In this document: piece by piece, positions 29,880 through 39,349 of the stretch
Numbering within the stretch: the stretch's first letter is position 1
How the letters are laid out: the number at the start of each line of letters is the position of its first letter
Source of the DNA: Trichomonas vaginalis G3
Lineage: Eukaryota; Parabasalia; Trichomonadida; Trichomonadidae
Assembly (NCBI RefSeq): GCF_026262505.1
Contig: NC_067203.1
Coordinates: 13,466,392-13,530,391, forward strand
Length of the DNA: 64,000 nt
Direction of reading: 5' to 3'
The notes under the pieces: model-generated
Database searches by the model: none
What the model was told of the DNA's origin: nothing
The model's input: only the letters and a program-made list of their open reading frames with translations
Made by a program: the position numbers and the translations under genes

Positions 29880-30491
29880 ATGTTAAAACATTGAGTTTGA
29901 AACAGTTAGAAAGATAGACAATGACACCAAAGTGGTTAGAATTGGTGATTTAAACGTAAGATACTCAAAGAAATACAAAAAATATTCTTTGTCAGACATT
30001 TTATCTCCATCTGGAAAGAGAGCAAAGACTGGGTTAGAAATGCTTCTAGTCAGAAAATTTTGACAAGAAATCCTGAGCTTTTGATATCGGTAAGATTCTA
30101 TGGAACTACAGCATATCTCATAGACAAAAGTCTTATACCAATAGTTTTGTTATGGTTAGACCCAGTTGTTGGATATAATTTCATAACATATGGTTCATTC
30201 GATACTGAACGTTGCAGTGAGGGCTTACTTTACATCGTTCAGAAACCGAAGGACTTCAATACAAAGAGATATAAGATAGGAAGAACATTTAATATAACTA
30301 AAAGATATGACAGTACAGTCAATAGAGTTAAGGTTGTGTTCGTTAACGATATGAGAGCTGCAGAAACAGAACTGCTTGAAGTTTTTGAGAAAAAGTATGG
30401 TGCTCCCACGAAAGGTAAAGAAACGTTTGAAGTAGATGAGATAGATAGTGCTATAAAATTATTTGACGAAGTTGCTGAAAAATACATGTAA
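29880..30491 (+). pseudogene. GIY-YIG-like (T5orf172/MUG113) gene region (Maverick), probably broken
   Basis: The C-terminal part reads GLLYIVQKPKDFNTKRYKIG, then RTFNITKRYDS and a run to AAETELLEVFEKKYG. This is the layout of the T5orf172/MUG113 branch of GIY-YIG-like domains, which often accompany KilA-N or Bro domains in viral proteins. The upstream part (KVVRIGDLNVRYSKKYKKY) could be a small DNA-binding region. The leader TTGTATGTAAGAACAGAAATG is shared with the gene at 30580. Role unknown; a nuclease or DNA-binding role is inferred from the family. Confidence 0.6.
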
Positions 30492-30579
30492 AGCGTTTAT
30501 TTTTGGTCTTTTGTGAAAGTCAGAAAATAAAGTTAGTTTTATTTTTATTTATTTTTTTATCTTGTATGTAAAGACAGAT

Positions 30580-31419
30580 ATGTCAACAACAGAGAACACA
30601 ACAACTGCTATCGTTCATGAAGCTATAAATGAAGAATACGAGTACATACAGTTTAACAAACAACTCCGTCTCATTCGTTCGGTCAAAGACGATATGTACC
30701 AAATGCAAAGTATTTTGACAGCATGTTTTGCTCCAGATACTAAGCTTCCTAAAGACTGGTTTAGGAACCAAAGCACACAAGAACTTTTGAGCGAAGCACA
30801 GCGAGACATACTTTTTTCTGAAAATCGTGAAGAACAGCGAGTGGGAGGGAAACCCCAGTCGCCAAAACTCTATGAAAATCGTGAAAAATTGCCAAACGGT
30901 TTGAGAGGATATTATGTACATAGACTTCTTGTAAATGCTGTTGCAATGTGGGCTTCGCCTCGTTATGCTTGGAATATTTACAGACTTCTTGACGAAATTC
31001 ATAGACAAGAACGTGAAGAGCTAGAGAACAAGCTTGAAGCAAAAGACAAAAGCATTCAGAAAAGAATACCACGTTCGGTACCAAAAGGAAAGGAAAAGAA
31101 CTATAAGTATATGATTTACACTGAAGAGATGGAAAATGAAGAAGACAGAGATATGGTTATGTTGCATTTAGTCAGAAGAAACAACAAAAGCTTTTACGAC
31201 CTTGCTAAGATTTACAAATCTGACAGAAATTGGTTCTATCGCGAAAACTTACCGATTTCAATGACACCGAATGAAGATGTGAAACAAATAGTTCAAGATA
31301 CGTTACCTCAAACACACTATGATATGAAAGGTTGTACAATTCTTACCTTCAAAGAAGATTTGCCATTGTTAAAGGAAAAAATAACAGAGTATTTTGACAA
31401 CTTCAAACAAGTAGAGTAA
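30580..31419 (+). CDS. KilA-N domain protein with extended C-terminus (Maverick)
   Basis: A 279-residue protein from the ATG at 30580; the frame has an earlier ATG at 30562 inside the leader. Residues of about 25-155 form a KilA-N domain (LPKDWFRNQSTQELLSEAQ, GLRGYYVHRLLVNAVAMWAS, WNIYRLLDEIH). A coiled coil follows (REELENKLEAKDKS). The C-terminal part (YKYMIYTEEME, MLHLVRRNNKSFY) resembles the DUF3627-type tail of viral KilA-N proteins. It looks whole and is the best-kept member of the accessory cluster. Confidence 0.78.
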   Translation: MSTTENTTTAIVHEAINEEYEYIQFNKQLRLIRSVKDDMYQMQSILTACFAPDTKLPKDWFRNQSTQELLSEAQRDILFSENREEQRVGGKPQSPKLYENREKLPNGLRGYYVHRLLVNAVAMWASPRYAWNIYRLLDEIHRQEREELENKLEAKDKSIQKRIPRSVPKGKEKNYKYMIYTEEMENEEDRDMVMLHLVRRNNKSFYDLAKIYKSDRNWFYRENLPISMTPNEDVKQIVQDTLPQTHYDMKGCTILTFKEDLPLLKEKITEYFDNFKQVE

Positions 31420-31489
31420 ATTGCACTCTTTATTTTTACGCTTGACTTCAGATGGCTCAGGTAGCTCTATAAAGTAAATTGCCTCGTCA

Positions 31490-31805
31490 AATCCTTCTGG
31501 CATTCCGAGTCCTTCCTTCCGACATTCCAAGTTCTTCCATCCGACAGAAAAAGTTTTTCCATCCGACAAGAAAAAATTTTCCCGACAACTGGAAAAAATT
31601 TTCCTGTTGTCCGTCCGTAAACCATTCAAATTTTCGAAAATTGAGAACTTTTTTCCCGACAACTGGAAAAATTTTTCCCGACAACTGGAAAAAAATTTCC
31701 CGACAACTGGAAAAAAATTTCCCGACAACAGGAAAAGTTCTTCCTTCCAACAGGAAAAGTTCTTCCTTCCGACAGGAAAAGTTCTTCCTTCCGACAGGAC
31801 ACAAA
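31490..31805. repeat. 22-base minisatellite in the Maverick
   Basis: About a dozen imperfect copies of a 22-base unit around CCGACAACTGGAAAAA; clear 22-base steps are seen at 31656, 31678 and 31700. Later copies carry AGTTCTTCCTTC. Because the unit is not a multiple of three and lacks stops, overlapping frames are open on both strands; none is accepted as a gene. Confidence 0.8.
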
Positions 31806-31901
31806 CGAATGTCCGACGTTCCTCTTCCTGAATGTCTTCCAAAGCCAGAAGAACCGAAAGCTGCAGCACCACAACAGACTAAGACTCAAACACTTACATT
31901 T

Positions 31902-32777
31902 TTACGCTTGACTTTTTACAATTTGAACTTTGTTTGCGTAGATATGAATTCTGAAAGAAGTATGAGGGTCTTGTATGACTTTATACTTCTCCCATAGTTC
32001 ATGTCTGTCAAACTTACCTGCCATGGACTCTTTCATAAGTTCCATGAAATCGTCTTCGGACAATCCAGGGAAAAGTATGATATCAGTAAGTATTCTTTTA
32101 ACATCTTTACTTAAACTCTTGGCTGTCTGTACACAAATGACAACTGAGATGTTAAAGTGTCTGAGCTTCTTAAGAATTCGACACATATCTTGTTCTCTAT
32201 TCTTTAACAAAGGATGAGAAGCAAAGTCATCTAAGATAAGAAGACATCTATGAGGGTAAGTCTTCCAATCGTAAGATTGCAATTTCTTCGAAATGTATTC
32301 TATCTCTTTCTGTTTGTTTCTGAAGTGTTTCTTCTCTAATATTCTCTGCATTTCCTCATTTGGGTCTTTAAACTTAGAATTTATATACTCATTTATAGCA
32401 TTGTACTTCAAAACTCTTCTTTGGTACTTCTTTATCCAATCTAACAACTCAGTATCCTTTATACATACTAACTTAGACTTCTTTATAATATCTTTGAACG
32501 AATTTACGGTTTGGTCGAATTGACCAGAAGTACTACAAATGACAACTAACTCATAGAATGGGTTCTTCTCATCTAGTTCTTGTTGTTGTGCAGCCATTTT
32601 AAGATAAGTGAAAGTCTTACCCGACCCAGGTGGTGCAATTAGACCTGTTATACCATTCTGAGCAAATAAGAACTTGTCATGTATGGGTTTTATCTGAGCA
32701 TTTTCTAACTTCCTCTTGTTCTTGTTTAAAACATTCTCAAATTTCTTGTCAATGTCAGCAAACTTTTTTTCTAACAT
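31902..32777 (-). CDS. FtsK/HerA-type packaging ATPase (Maverick)
   Basis: A 291-residue protein from the ATG at 32777. GITGLIAPPGSGKTFTYLKM is the Walker A region near residue 45, and CLLILDDFASHPLL is Walker B. This matches the A32-like ATPases that pump DNA into capsids of Polintons, virophages and large DNA viruses. The frame is open upstream to 32879, but TTTTTCTAAAAAT just before 32777 and the start of an opposite gene at 32814 favour the shorter form. It looks whole. Confidence 0.83.
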   Translation of the reverse strand: MLEKKFADIDKKFENVLNKNKRKLENAQIKPIHDKFLFAQNGITGLIAPPGSGKTFTYLKMAAQQQELDEKNPFYELVVICSTSGQFDQTVNSFKDIIKKSKLVCIKDTELLDWIKKYQRRVLKYNAINEYINSKFKDPNEEMQRILEKKHFRNKQKEIEYISKKLQSYDWKTYPHRCLLILDDFASHPLLKNREQDMCRILKKLRHFNISVVICVQTAKSLSKDVKRILTDIILFPGLSEDDFMELMKESMAGKFDRHELWEKYKVIQDPHTSFRIHIYANKVQIVKSQA

Positions 32778-32813
32778 ATTTTTAGAAAAATTAAAATTTT
32801 TATCTTTTTGAAA

Positions 32814-33263
32814 ATGTCTAGCGATTTCGCTATCTATATTCGAGACAAGCTTTTCGACAGCAAAACATCTGTCGACCATAAAATCTTACATAGTGTAAAC
32901 AAGAAAGGTGAATTTGTTCTAAAGTTCTGTTTCTGGGAATATGACAAGAACCAAAAACATTAGGCAGAGAAGTCTTTAAGTTTGTCAATGACAGACTTGT
33001 TGACAGAGATGACGCCTCTTGGAGAGATGAAGTCCAACAAAAGTTCTTAGAATGCAAAGAAGACACATGCGCTTCTTGAAGATGAAATAGGAAACAGAAT
33101 AGAAGAGCTATTAAAGGACAAAACTTTTACATAATATGGTTCTGAGAAATTTGACATAACTCCACCAGAGAAGAAGAAGAAGAGAGAGAAGAAAGAAAAG
33201 AAAGTAGAAGAAGAGAAGAAAGAGCCAGAGCCAGAGCCAGAGAAAAAGAAATTTGACATGTAA
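32814..33263 (+). pseudogene. Small charged Maverick gene region, broken
   Basis: Divergent from the ATPase gene. It starts MSSDFAIYIRDKLFDSKTS and ends with a very Lys/Glu/Pro-rich tail (EEEKKEPEPEPEKKKF). The region looks broken. No family was recognised. Confidence 0.5.
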
Positions 33264-33279
33264 AAATAAAATTTTATTT

Positions 33280-33699
33280 TTAGAACATTTCTGGGTCAAT
33301 GTCAATGTTCTCTTCCTCTTTAGGAGCAAACACTGGCTTAGACTCTAAAATCTTTTTACCTAATTTACCTTGAACTTCAACTATCTTAGACTCATAATAT
33401 TCATAGTCGTCTGCTTTCTTTGGTTCATAAGGTATAACAAGTTTGTATGCTTTGCCTTCTTCGAGTTTTGAGAACTTTCTGTCAAAATTTTCTTTGACTG
33501 CTAACAAACCTTCTATGTCTAAGTCTTCAAATTTCGCACCATTTTTAGTCACAATAGCAAACTTAACAGGTTCGATGTTCCAAACTTTGTCAAATGTAGA
33601 CTTTTCAAAATGGTAGAAGTAAACATTCAAATATATGAATGGGTCTAGTTCTTCTTTGACTTCTGTCATGTACTTATTTACTGAAATATATTTCGTCAT
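33280..33699 (-). CDS. 139-residue Maverick protein of unknown function
   Basis: A compact acidic protein with beta-type segments (PFIYLNVYFYHFEKST, PVKFAIVTKNGAKF, AYKLVIPYEPK) and an acidic C-terminus (EEENIDIDPEMF). It lies just downstream of the helicase on the same strand. An OB-fold single-strand-binding role would suit the fold pattern and position, but this is a guess. Confidence 0.6.
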   Translation of the reverse strand: MTKYISVNKYMTEVKEELDPFIYLNVYFYHFEKSTFDKVWNIEPVKFAIVTKNGAKFEDLDIEGLLAVKENFDRKFSKLEEGKAYKLVIPYEPKKADDYEYYESKIVEVQGKLGKKILESKPVFAPKEEENIDIDPEMF

Positions 33700-33734
33700 C
33701 TTTTCTATCGGATAAAAAATATTTTTTTTAAAAT

Positions 33735-34970
33735 TTACTCAGAAAAATTTTTCTTTGTATATACGCCGTTCTGTATGTCTAAAAGATTTTTGACATTTGC
33801 CAAGAATGTTCGTTTAGACGCTGCCATATAACCATACTCTTGACAATACTGTTTATATGAATCGTACAATGACCTTTCATCTAAACACTCAAAGTTAGTC
33901 TCATCTATAAACAGTTCATATACACTCTTGTTTGCTTCTAACAATGTTTGTCTTTCTTCGGTATGTGGAATTTGTCTTGGATTGAACTTTGAAATATCTA
34001 ATGTCATGAAATATGAGAACAAGTGGTTGTAAAAGTTAGGTGTCAAAGTTTCTGCTAAGTCGTCAAAATATTCTGTATCTTGCATATGAGAATCTGACGT
34101 TCTGACAACTACATATCTTCTGTCAGAACTTTCTAACTTCATCGGAACAACATTGTTTGAAACCATGATGAAATTTGCAACATTTTCACAAACTCTTTGG
34201 TCTTTATATTTTCTTTCAACAACTCCAACTTTGTCTGTTATAAGACTCTTCAAAGCATCTGAGTTTAAAACCTTTGTTGTATCTATACTTTGAAGTTCGT
34301 TACATACTATAAGTTTCATATTCTCTATTGAAGAGTTAAATTTACCGCAGATGTTTTCTAAGTTTGTCATATTAGGGTTCGAATAGCCCTCTAACAGTTT
34401 GCACAAGATATCTGTAAAGAAAGTGTTCTTACCAGTTCCTTGTTTTCCAATTATAATGAGAGCAGTTTCATTTTTAGCACTTGGATGTTGTAAGATGTTT
34501 GCAAACCAACATAAGATATACTCATAGACTCTTTCGTTTCCATTGCATATAATTTCTTTGACATGGTCTAACCAAGCTTCTATAACATTTTCTTTCCATT
34601 CTACTTGTTCGTATTTATATCCAGTGAAGATAGAATAGAAGTTTGGAGATGGTGTATAGAACTTTATACCACGAACTGAAAAATCTTCTAACTTTGACAA
34701 TAAGATATCCCAAGCATCTAACATCTTCATGCAACCTGTACGACTTTTATTTTCTTAAGTTTCTGTCTACATTCTTGTTCTGAAACTATGGTTGCTCTTG
34801 GTTTGTTAAAGACAACATCCCATTCTTTCATGACATAACATTCTGGGGCAGAGTCACATAAATGACTAAACGTTTCAAATTCTCGACTGCTTTGTTATAG
34901 TCTCTAAATGGACACATATTTCTGAATGCTTGGAAGTCATAAAAATCTGAAACATCTATTCTGTACATTT
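33735..34970 (-). pseudogene. SF3 (D5-like) helicase gene region (Maverick), probably broken
   Basis: The main open part is 33735-34730 (331 codons). ALIIIGKQGTGKNTFFTDIL is the Walker A motif, MKLIVCNELQSID is Walker B, and NFIMVSNNVVPMKLESSDRR is the third SF3 motif with its arginine-rich end. This is the superfamily-3 replicative helicase of the poxvirus D5/virophage type, which unwinds DNA for the polymerase. The region upstream of 34730 still reads as an N-terminal extension. Strand and position fit a replication-plus-virion block. Confidence 0.75.
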
Positions 34971-34996
34971 TTATAAAAATAAAAAAAATATTTTTT

Positions 34997-35805
34997 TTAT
35001 TCTTGACTTTGTTGTTGCATTTGTTCCATTTGTTGCATTTGTTGTTCTTGAGCTATTTGTTGTTGAAGTTGTTCTTGTAGTACAATACTTTCACCAGTTG
35101 CATCTTCCAATTCGAAACTTTCTGCCGTCATTGACAAATACATAGGACATAAAAGTTTTACAGGAACAAAGTTTGCGTCAACTAAGGTTAAGTTTATGTT
35201 TGCTAAAGTGTTTGAGTTTACTAAAGCTGAAAACTCTGCATTCGAATGAACAATAGGCAAACCAGCAGAGAAAGTGTTGTTTATACGCATGAGTATCTTT
35301 TGGTCATAGTAGTTTCTGTCGACATTCGAATAGCACTTTGAACCTAAGTTTGAAACAATATATAAAATAGGTGTACTTAAAGTCAATGGAACAGACAAAC
35401 CTTGTATGACACCTTTTCCTGTTATAGGAAACTGTTGGTAGTAAAAACCAGATATAAGTTTTGTATTATAGCTCATATTGTTTATAGTAAACTCAGTCGG
35501 ACATCCAAACATAACGAAAACCTGCTCTAGTAGTTGCAGCACATGTTACATCCGTCCTTAAAGTATTAAATAAGTCAACAAAACCTGTTGGTGGTATATC
35601 TGAGTAAGTATCTTCAAAAGTATTTTTTACCATTCACAACAATAAAATCTTCTGGTGTCAAAAGAGCAAAACAAGCTTTAGTCGTCATTGTGTTTAAGGT
35701 TAGTTTACAATATCGTCCTTGAGGACTTTGTAAGTTTGTTGTTATAGAATTATATGACTCAGGGTTTTTAGTCGTAATAGTATAAACCACTATGTCTTCT
35801 GCCAT
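34997..35805 (-). pseudogene. Minor capsid (penton-type) region (Maverick), broken
   Basis: Coding potential on the minus strand starts MAEDIVVYTITTKNPESYN after a CTAAGTAA leader. It is rich in beta-type segments and ends in a Gln/Met-rich tail (LQQQIAQEQQMQQMEQM). The beta-rich composition, size of about 250 codons and place beside the larger capsid region suggest a penton-like single-jelly-roll protein. This is inference from layout; no diagnostic motif is visible. Confidence 0.4.
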
Positions 35806-35883
35806 TTACTTAGCAAATAAATTTTAATGAAATGTTGTGGTCGTCAAATATTTTTATGACGTCTGGGAAACTATATTTTAAGT

Positions 35884-36390
35884 TCAAGTTTCACCTCCTT
35901 TCATAACGTATATCTTGTCAATGACATTATATGAAACACCACAGCAAGCAATGTCAGGTTCTATTTCTTTGATGTTTATATCGTCTGCCTCTGTCAAAAG
36001 TTTCAATAGTTCTTTCAAAACTTCATGAGGTGCAATGACATATGAGTTCACTTTTACAGGGTTGTGTTCGACCAAGTTTAACATTATACCAAAGCTTGAC
36101 AAATCTTCTCCTGAGTTTTTAAGTTTGTCTTTAAGTTGTTGGTAGTCGTTTCGAATATCTGCAACAGAACTTAAGTCTCTGCTAACTTCAGGATATGTTG
36201 GTTGTTCTTTTACAGGAACTATTGTTATACCATCTTCGTCTTCGTATGGTTTCCCCACTTCAACATCTCTTTCTTTGACATTGACAACAACACTTTGACT
36301 GTTTGTTTGAGTTGGTGAATTTAACTTCACATCTGCCACCGCCATTAAACCTTTTGAAACACTCACGCTTCTATTTTTCGGAAATGACAT
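35884..36390 (-). CDS. 168-residue Maverick protein
   Basis: Counted from MSFPKNRSVSVSKG at 36390; the frame extends upstream to 36450, but the leader TTTATTCTAAGTAAA directly before 36390 favours this start. It has a disordered N-terminal half, then a helical region (DIRNDYQQLKDKLKNSGEDL, HEVLKELLKLLTEA). It looks whole. Position between capsid-type genes suggests a virion component; function unknown. Confidence 0.55.
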   Translation of the reverse strand: MSFPKNRSVSVSKGLMAVADVKLNSPTQTNSQSVVVNVKERDVEVGKPYEDEDGITIVPVKEQPTYPEVSRDLSSVADIRNDYQQLKDKLKNSGEDLSSFGIMLNLVEHNPVKVNSYVIAPHEVLKELLKLLTEADDINIKEIEPDIACCGVSYNVIDKIYVMKGGET

Positions 36391-36408
36391 TTTACTTAGA
36401 ATAAAAAG

Positions 36409-36740
36409 ATGGACGTATTTGAGTATCTCTTCGAATTGAAGCAGAAACAAAGTTTACACACACAAACAATACAAATACATTGACAGAATAGTTCTTTACA
36501 CAAACAATGGAAAATGTTATAGAATAGCAGTCTTTGCTGAACCAAAATATTTTCATAAAGCAAAGAAAGTTGGTATAACCGAGATGGTGAAAGTTCTTGA
36601 AGCAGACAAAAATATAACAACAAAACTGACCGATATTTCTAAAGGTAAGTTTTTAATACAATACTATGTCAAAACTGGCGTACTGTCAATATTTGACGGA
36701 GAGAAGTCAGTTCAAGAACAACTTACTGACCTGCTGCCAA
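36409..36740 (+). pseudogene. Small Maverick gene region, broken
   Basis: Divergent from the gene at 36390 with a shared AGAATAAAA-type leader. Coding potential (MVKVLEADKNITTKLTDISK and onward) overlaps the 3' end of the capsid region on the opposite strand. No family was recognised. Confidence 0.4.
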
Positions 36741-39330
36741 AATCTGCTCGATGGAAGCTGTTGTTATGCCAATCTGAGGAGCCCCAGCAGGTTTCATCGA
36801 ACGAATCTTCAAAAGAGCATCTTCCGTGAAAAGTGCTATTGGTTTTGTAAACTTCTTTGCTCTCAATTCATCTGGACCGTCTCTGTCACCAGTATATTGT
36901 ATTTGAACTGTACCAACAGTTGAAATACCACCCATAAAGTCTTCTGAGTCAGCAAATGGAATGCCAAGCCAAAAGTTTGAACGGTCTCCATTTGTATATT
37001 GAGTTTTTTGACCTCCTGTATGAGTCCATACTTTCACATATGGCATAATAGAACTTTGCATTTCAGGGTTAATGGTTGTTGTGAAGTTGTTGTTAAAGTC
37101 ATAGCATTATCTAATGTCAAGTTGTATGACCTCATATCCTCAACTGTAGAATGAGCTCCCTGGATAATATTTTGCCATCTAATGTTTTATATGATATTTA
37201 AAATACCAAGGGTTGGGTAGAAACAAGAATAGTCATTTATAGTTCAGTCTGAACAGTATTCAACATAGTAAATCTGCATGTTTCATTGCCAGTTGTTAAA
37301 GAATAATCTGGCTTCTTGCACCTGCGGGCTCCTGGAATTTTCGGTTTCCAACTTCAGCGCTGCAAAGTCTTTGACAGATATTTTTGGGGTGTATAGGGAA
37401 CATAAAGTGGAACTGCAATAATATTTGGCAGCTAAAGCATTTGAAATATCTGGGTCAACATTAGACTAGCAAGTTGCTTTCTATCTCTTGCATTCAAACT
37501 TTTCGCATGTAAACTTAACTGGGTCCCAAGCATCTGCCAAGCAAGCATTGAAATAATAGTTTACTTCAGTGTTCGAAGTTTGAGAACCAAAGTCTAAGTC
37601 AACTTTGTCTTTGCAAAATTCGGCCGAATGACGTTGATTTTGTTCCCTTTACGTCTGTAAGAGTGGAATGGGTCTTGTGTTGGTGCATGGACTAATTATT
37701 TTTGCTTGGAGTAAGTTCGTAATACAGAAATTTTTCCTGCCCAGTTTGGCAAAAGTATCTTAAAAACCTGAAGATGAAGGAAAAGATGACAAAGGAACTG
37801 CTGAAGTTTCAATTTTAACATTTGAGTTACTTGCTGCTGCATTTTGTCCAGAAAGGTATTAACATAAACTCCTGGAACGTTAAGGGTCAAGTCTTCTTTA
37901 TTTTCCTCAATAGTTGCATACTGGTCTGTTTTGTTCTCTAGGCTTGTGGTTGTACTGAGTTTTCTTAAAGCGAACCAATTCAATAGTTTGACCCATGTTA
38001 CTGTTTGAACTAAGTCAGAGTTAGAATATATCTTATATCCATGAAAACTTCTGGAGCATATTGGTATCCGACAATAGAAAATTCCATGCAACCTATTCTT
38101 GTCAGACAACTGGTAAGACAGAAGGTTTATTTCAATAAGTCTTGTTCCACGTATAAGTAAAGAAGTTGTCAATAGAAATTATATGAAACCTGTCGGCAAA
38201 GCCAAATATCTTACTGTTGTTGAAGAACCTTCTCCGAAACTCACCCTACGTTCCATAAGAAACAGCAGTTTTGTGATATTCGTAAGTTGCCAGGAACTAA
38301 TTTCTGCCTTCTAATGGCATTGTCGCATTCGTTAACATTCGGCAAGAAACATTTCCGTTCATGCATCCAAAACTGTTGGCGTTATATTCTGAGCCGGCGT
38401 ACATGATTCATCATGAGTAAAAATATAAAGTAGTTGGATTGTATATGTCTAACATAGAACCCACGTGACCAAGCTTTACATTTTCTTCCTGACTGAGTTT
38501 TAACTCTATCTTTTTGGCTTCATTGCCCTCTGCTTGAAGTTTTTATGCATCTTTGCATTAATGTTCATCTAGTATGTTGCAAATATTCCCATGTCCTTTT
38601 TTGCCTTTTGCTCTGTCGCCCATGCTCAGGTAACCTATATCACTAGAAAGAGTTTGTCATAGTCTGTATTTTGAGTCTTTTGCGTATTGTTTTGCATCGA
38701 CTCTTTCCTGAGTTTTCTGGCTTCAAGAGCTGCTTCAAACATGAGCTTGTCCATAATGGAAAAGCTCGTTTCTCCAAAAATATATGTTTTTGTAGGCCAT
38801 TCTGGTTTTTCTTTCCATGTTACGCAACTAATAATCTTTTGTGAAATGGGAAAGGTTCTACCGCAATCTTTCAGTCTTGGCGTCCGTTTATTTCTGTAGG
38901 TTGGTTTTATTTTTGTCAAAGGAACATGTATTTTCAAATACTAACATTCATTTGGTACTAGTCGCATATTGAGTATAGCTTTAAATATCATGCCTTCTGC
39001 GTTCATTGTGCTGCAAGTAAGTTTTTATGACATTTTGTAAACTATTCGTTTGCAGGTCATGTAACAATAGGTCTCTTTCTCTCCCTCCCTAAACTTTCTT
39101 TACTAAACATCTTCACAAAATATACCATCTTTATGGTTCTGTGTAGTTTCTTTGAAGATAAATGTTCTACGAACGTCAGGTGTTTGATATTCCAATCAGC
39201 CATAGTTCATTTCATACTGGTCCCAAAATATCTGCATCTTTTCATATCATTTCAAATGGCATTAAAGCCGCGCTGTTAAAATACGCACGCTATATCTGGT
39301 TAGCACAATATGACTTCCAATTGCGCTCTA
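36723..39330 (-). pseudogene. Major-capsid-type region (Maverick), heavily decayed
   Basis: A minus-strand region of about 2.6 kb with coding remnants in all frames. Remnants include a beta-rich C-terminal part (SNFWLGIPFADSEDFMGGIS) and, near 38640-38940, phrases that recur in the inverted copy at 48.9-49.3 kb (NTDYDKLFL). Size, order after the penton-type region and beta-rich character suggest the double-jelly-roll major capsid gene of Polintons. It is too decayed to confirm and looks much older than the replication genes. Confidence 0.4.
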
Positions 39331-39349
39331 CAAATTATTACTTCAATCA

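Noticed and set aside
31369-31997. Several long repetitive reading frames on both strands
   Set aside because: They are the same 22-base minisatellite read in different frames; no start signal or domain supports any of them.
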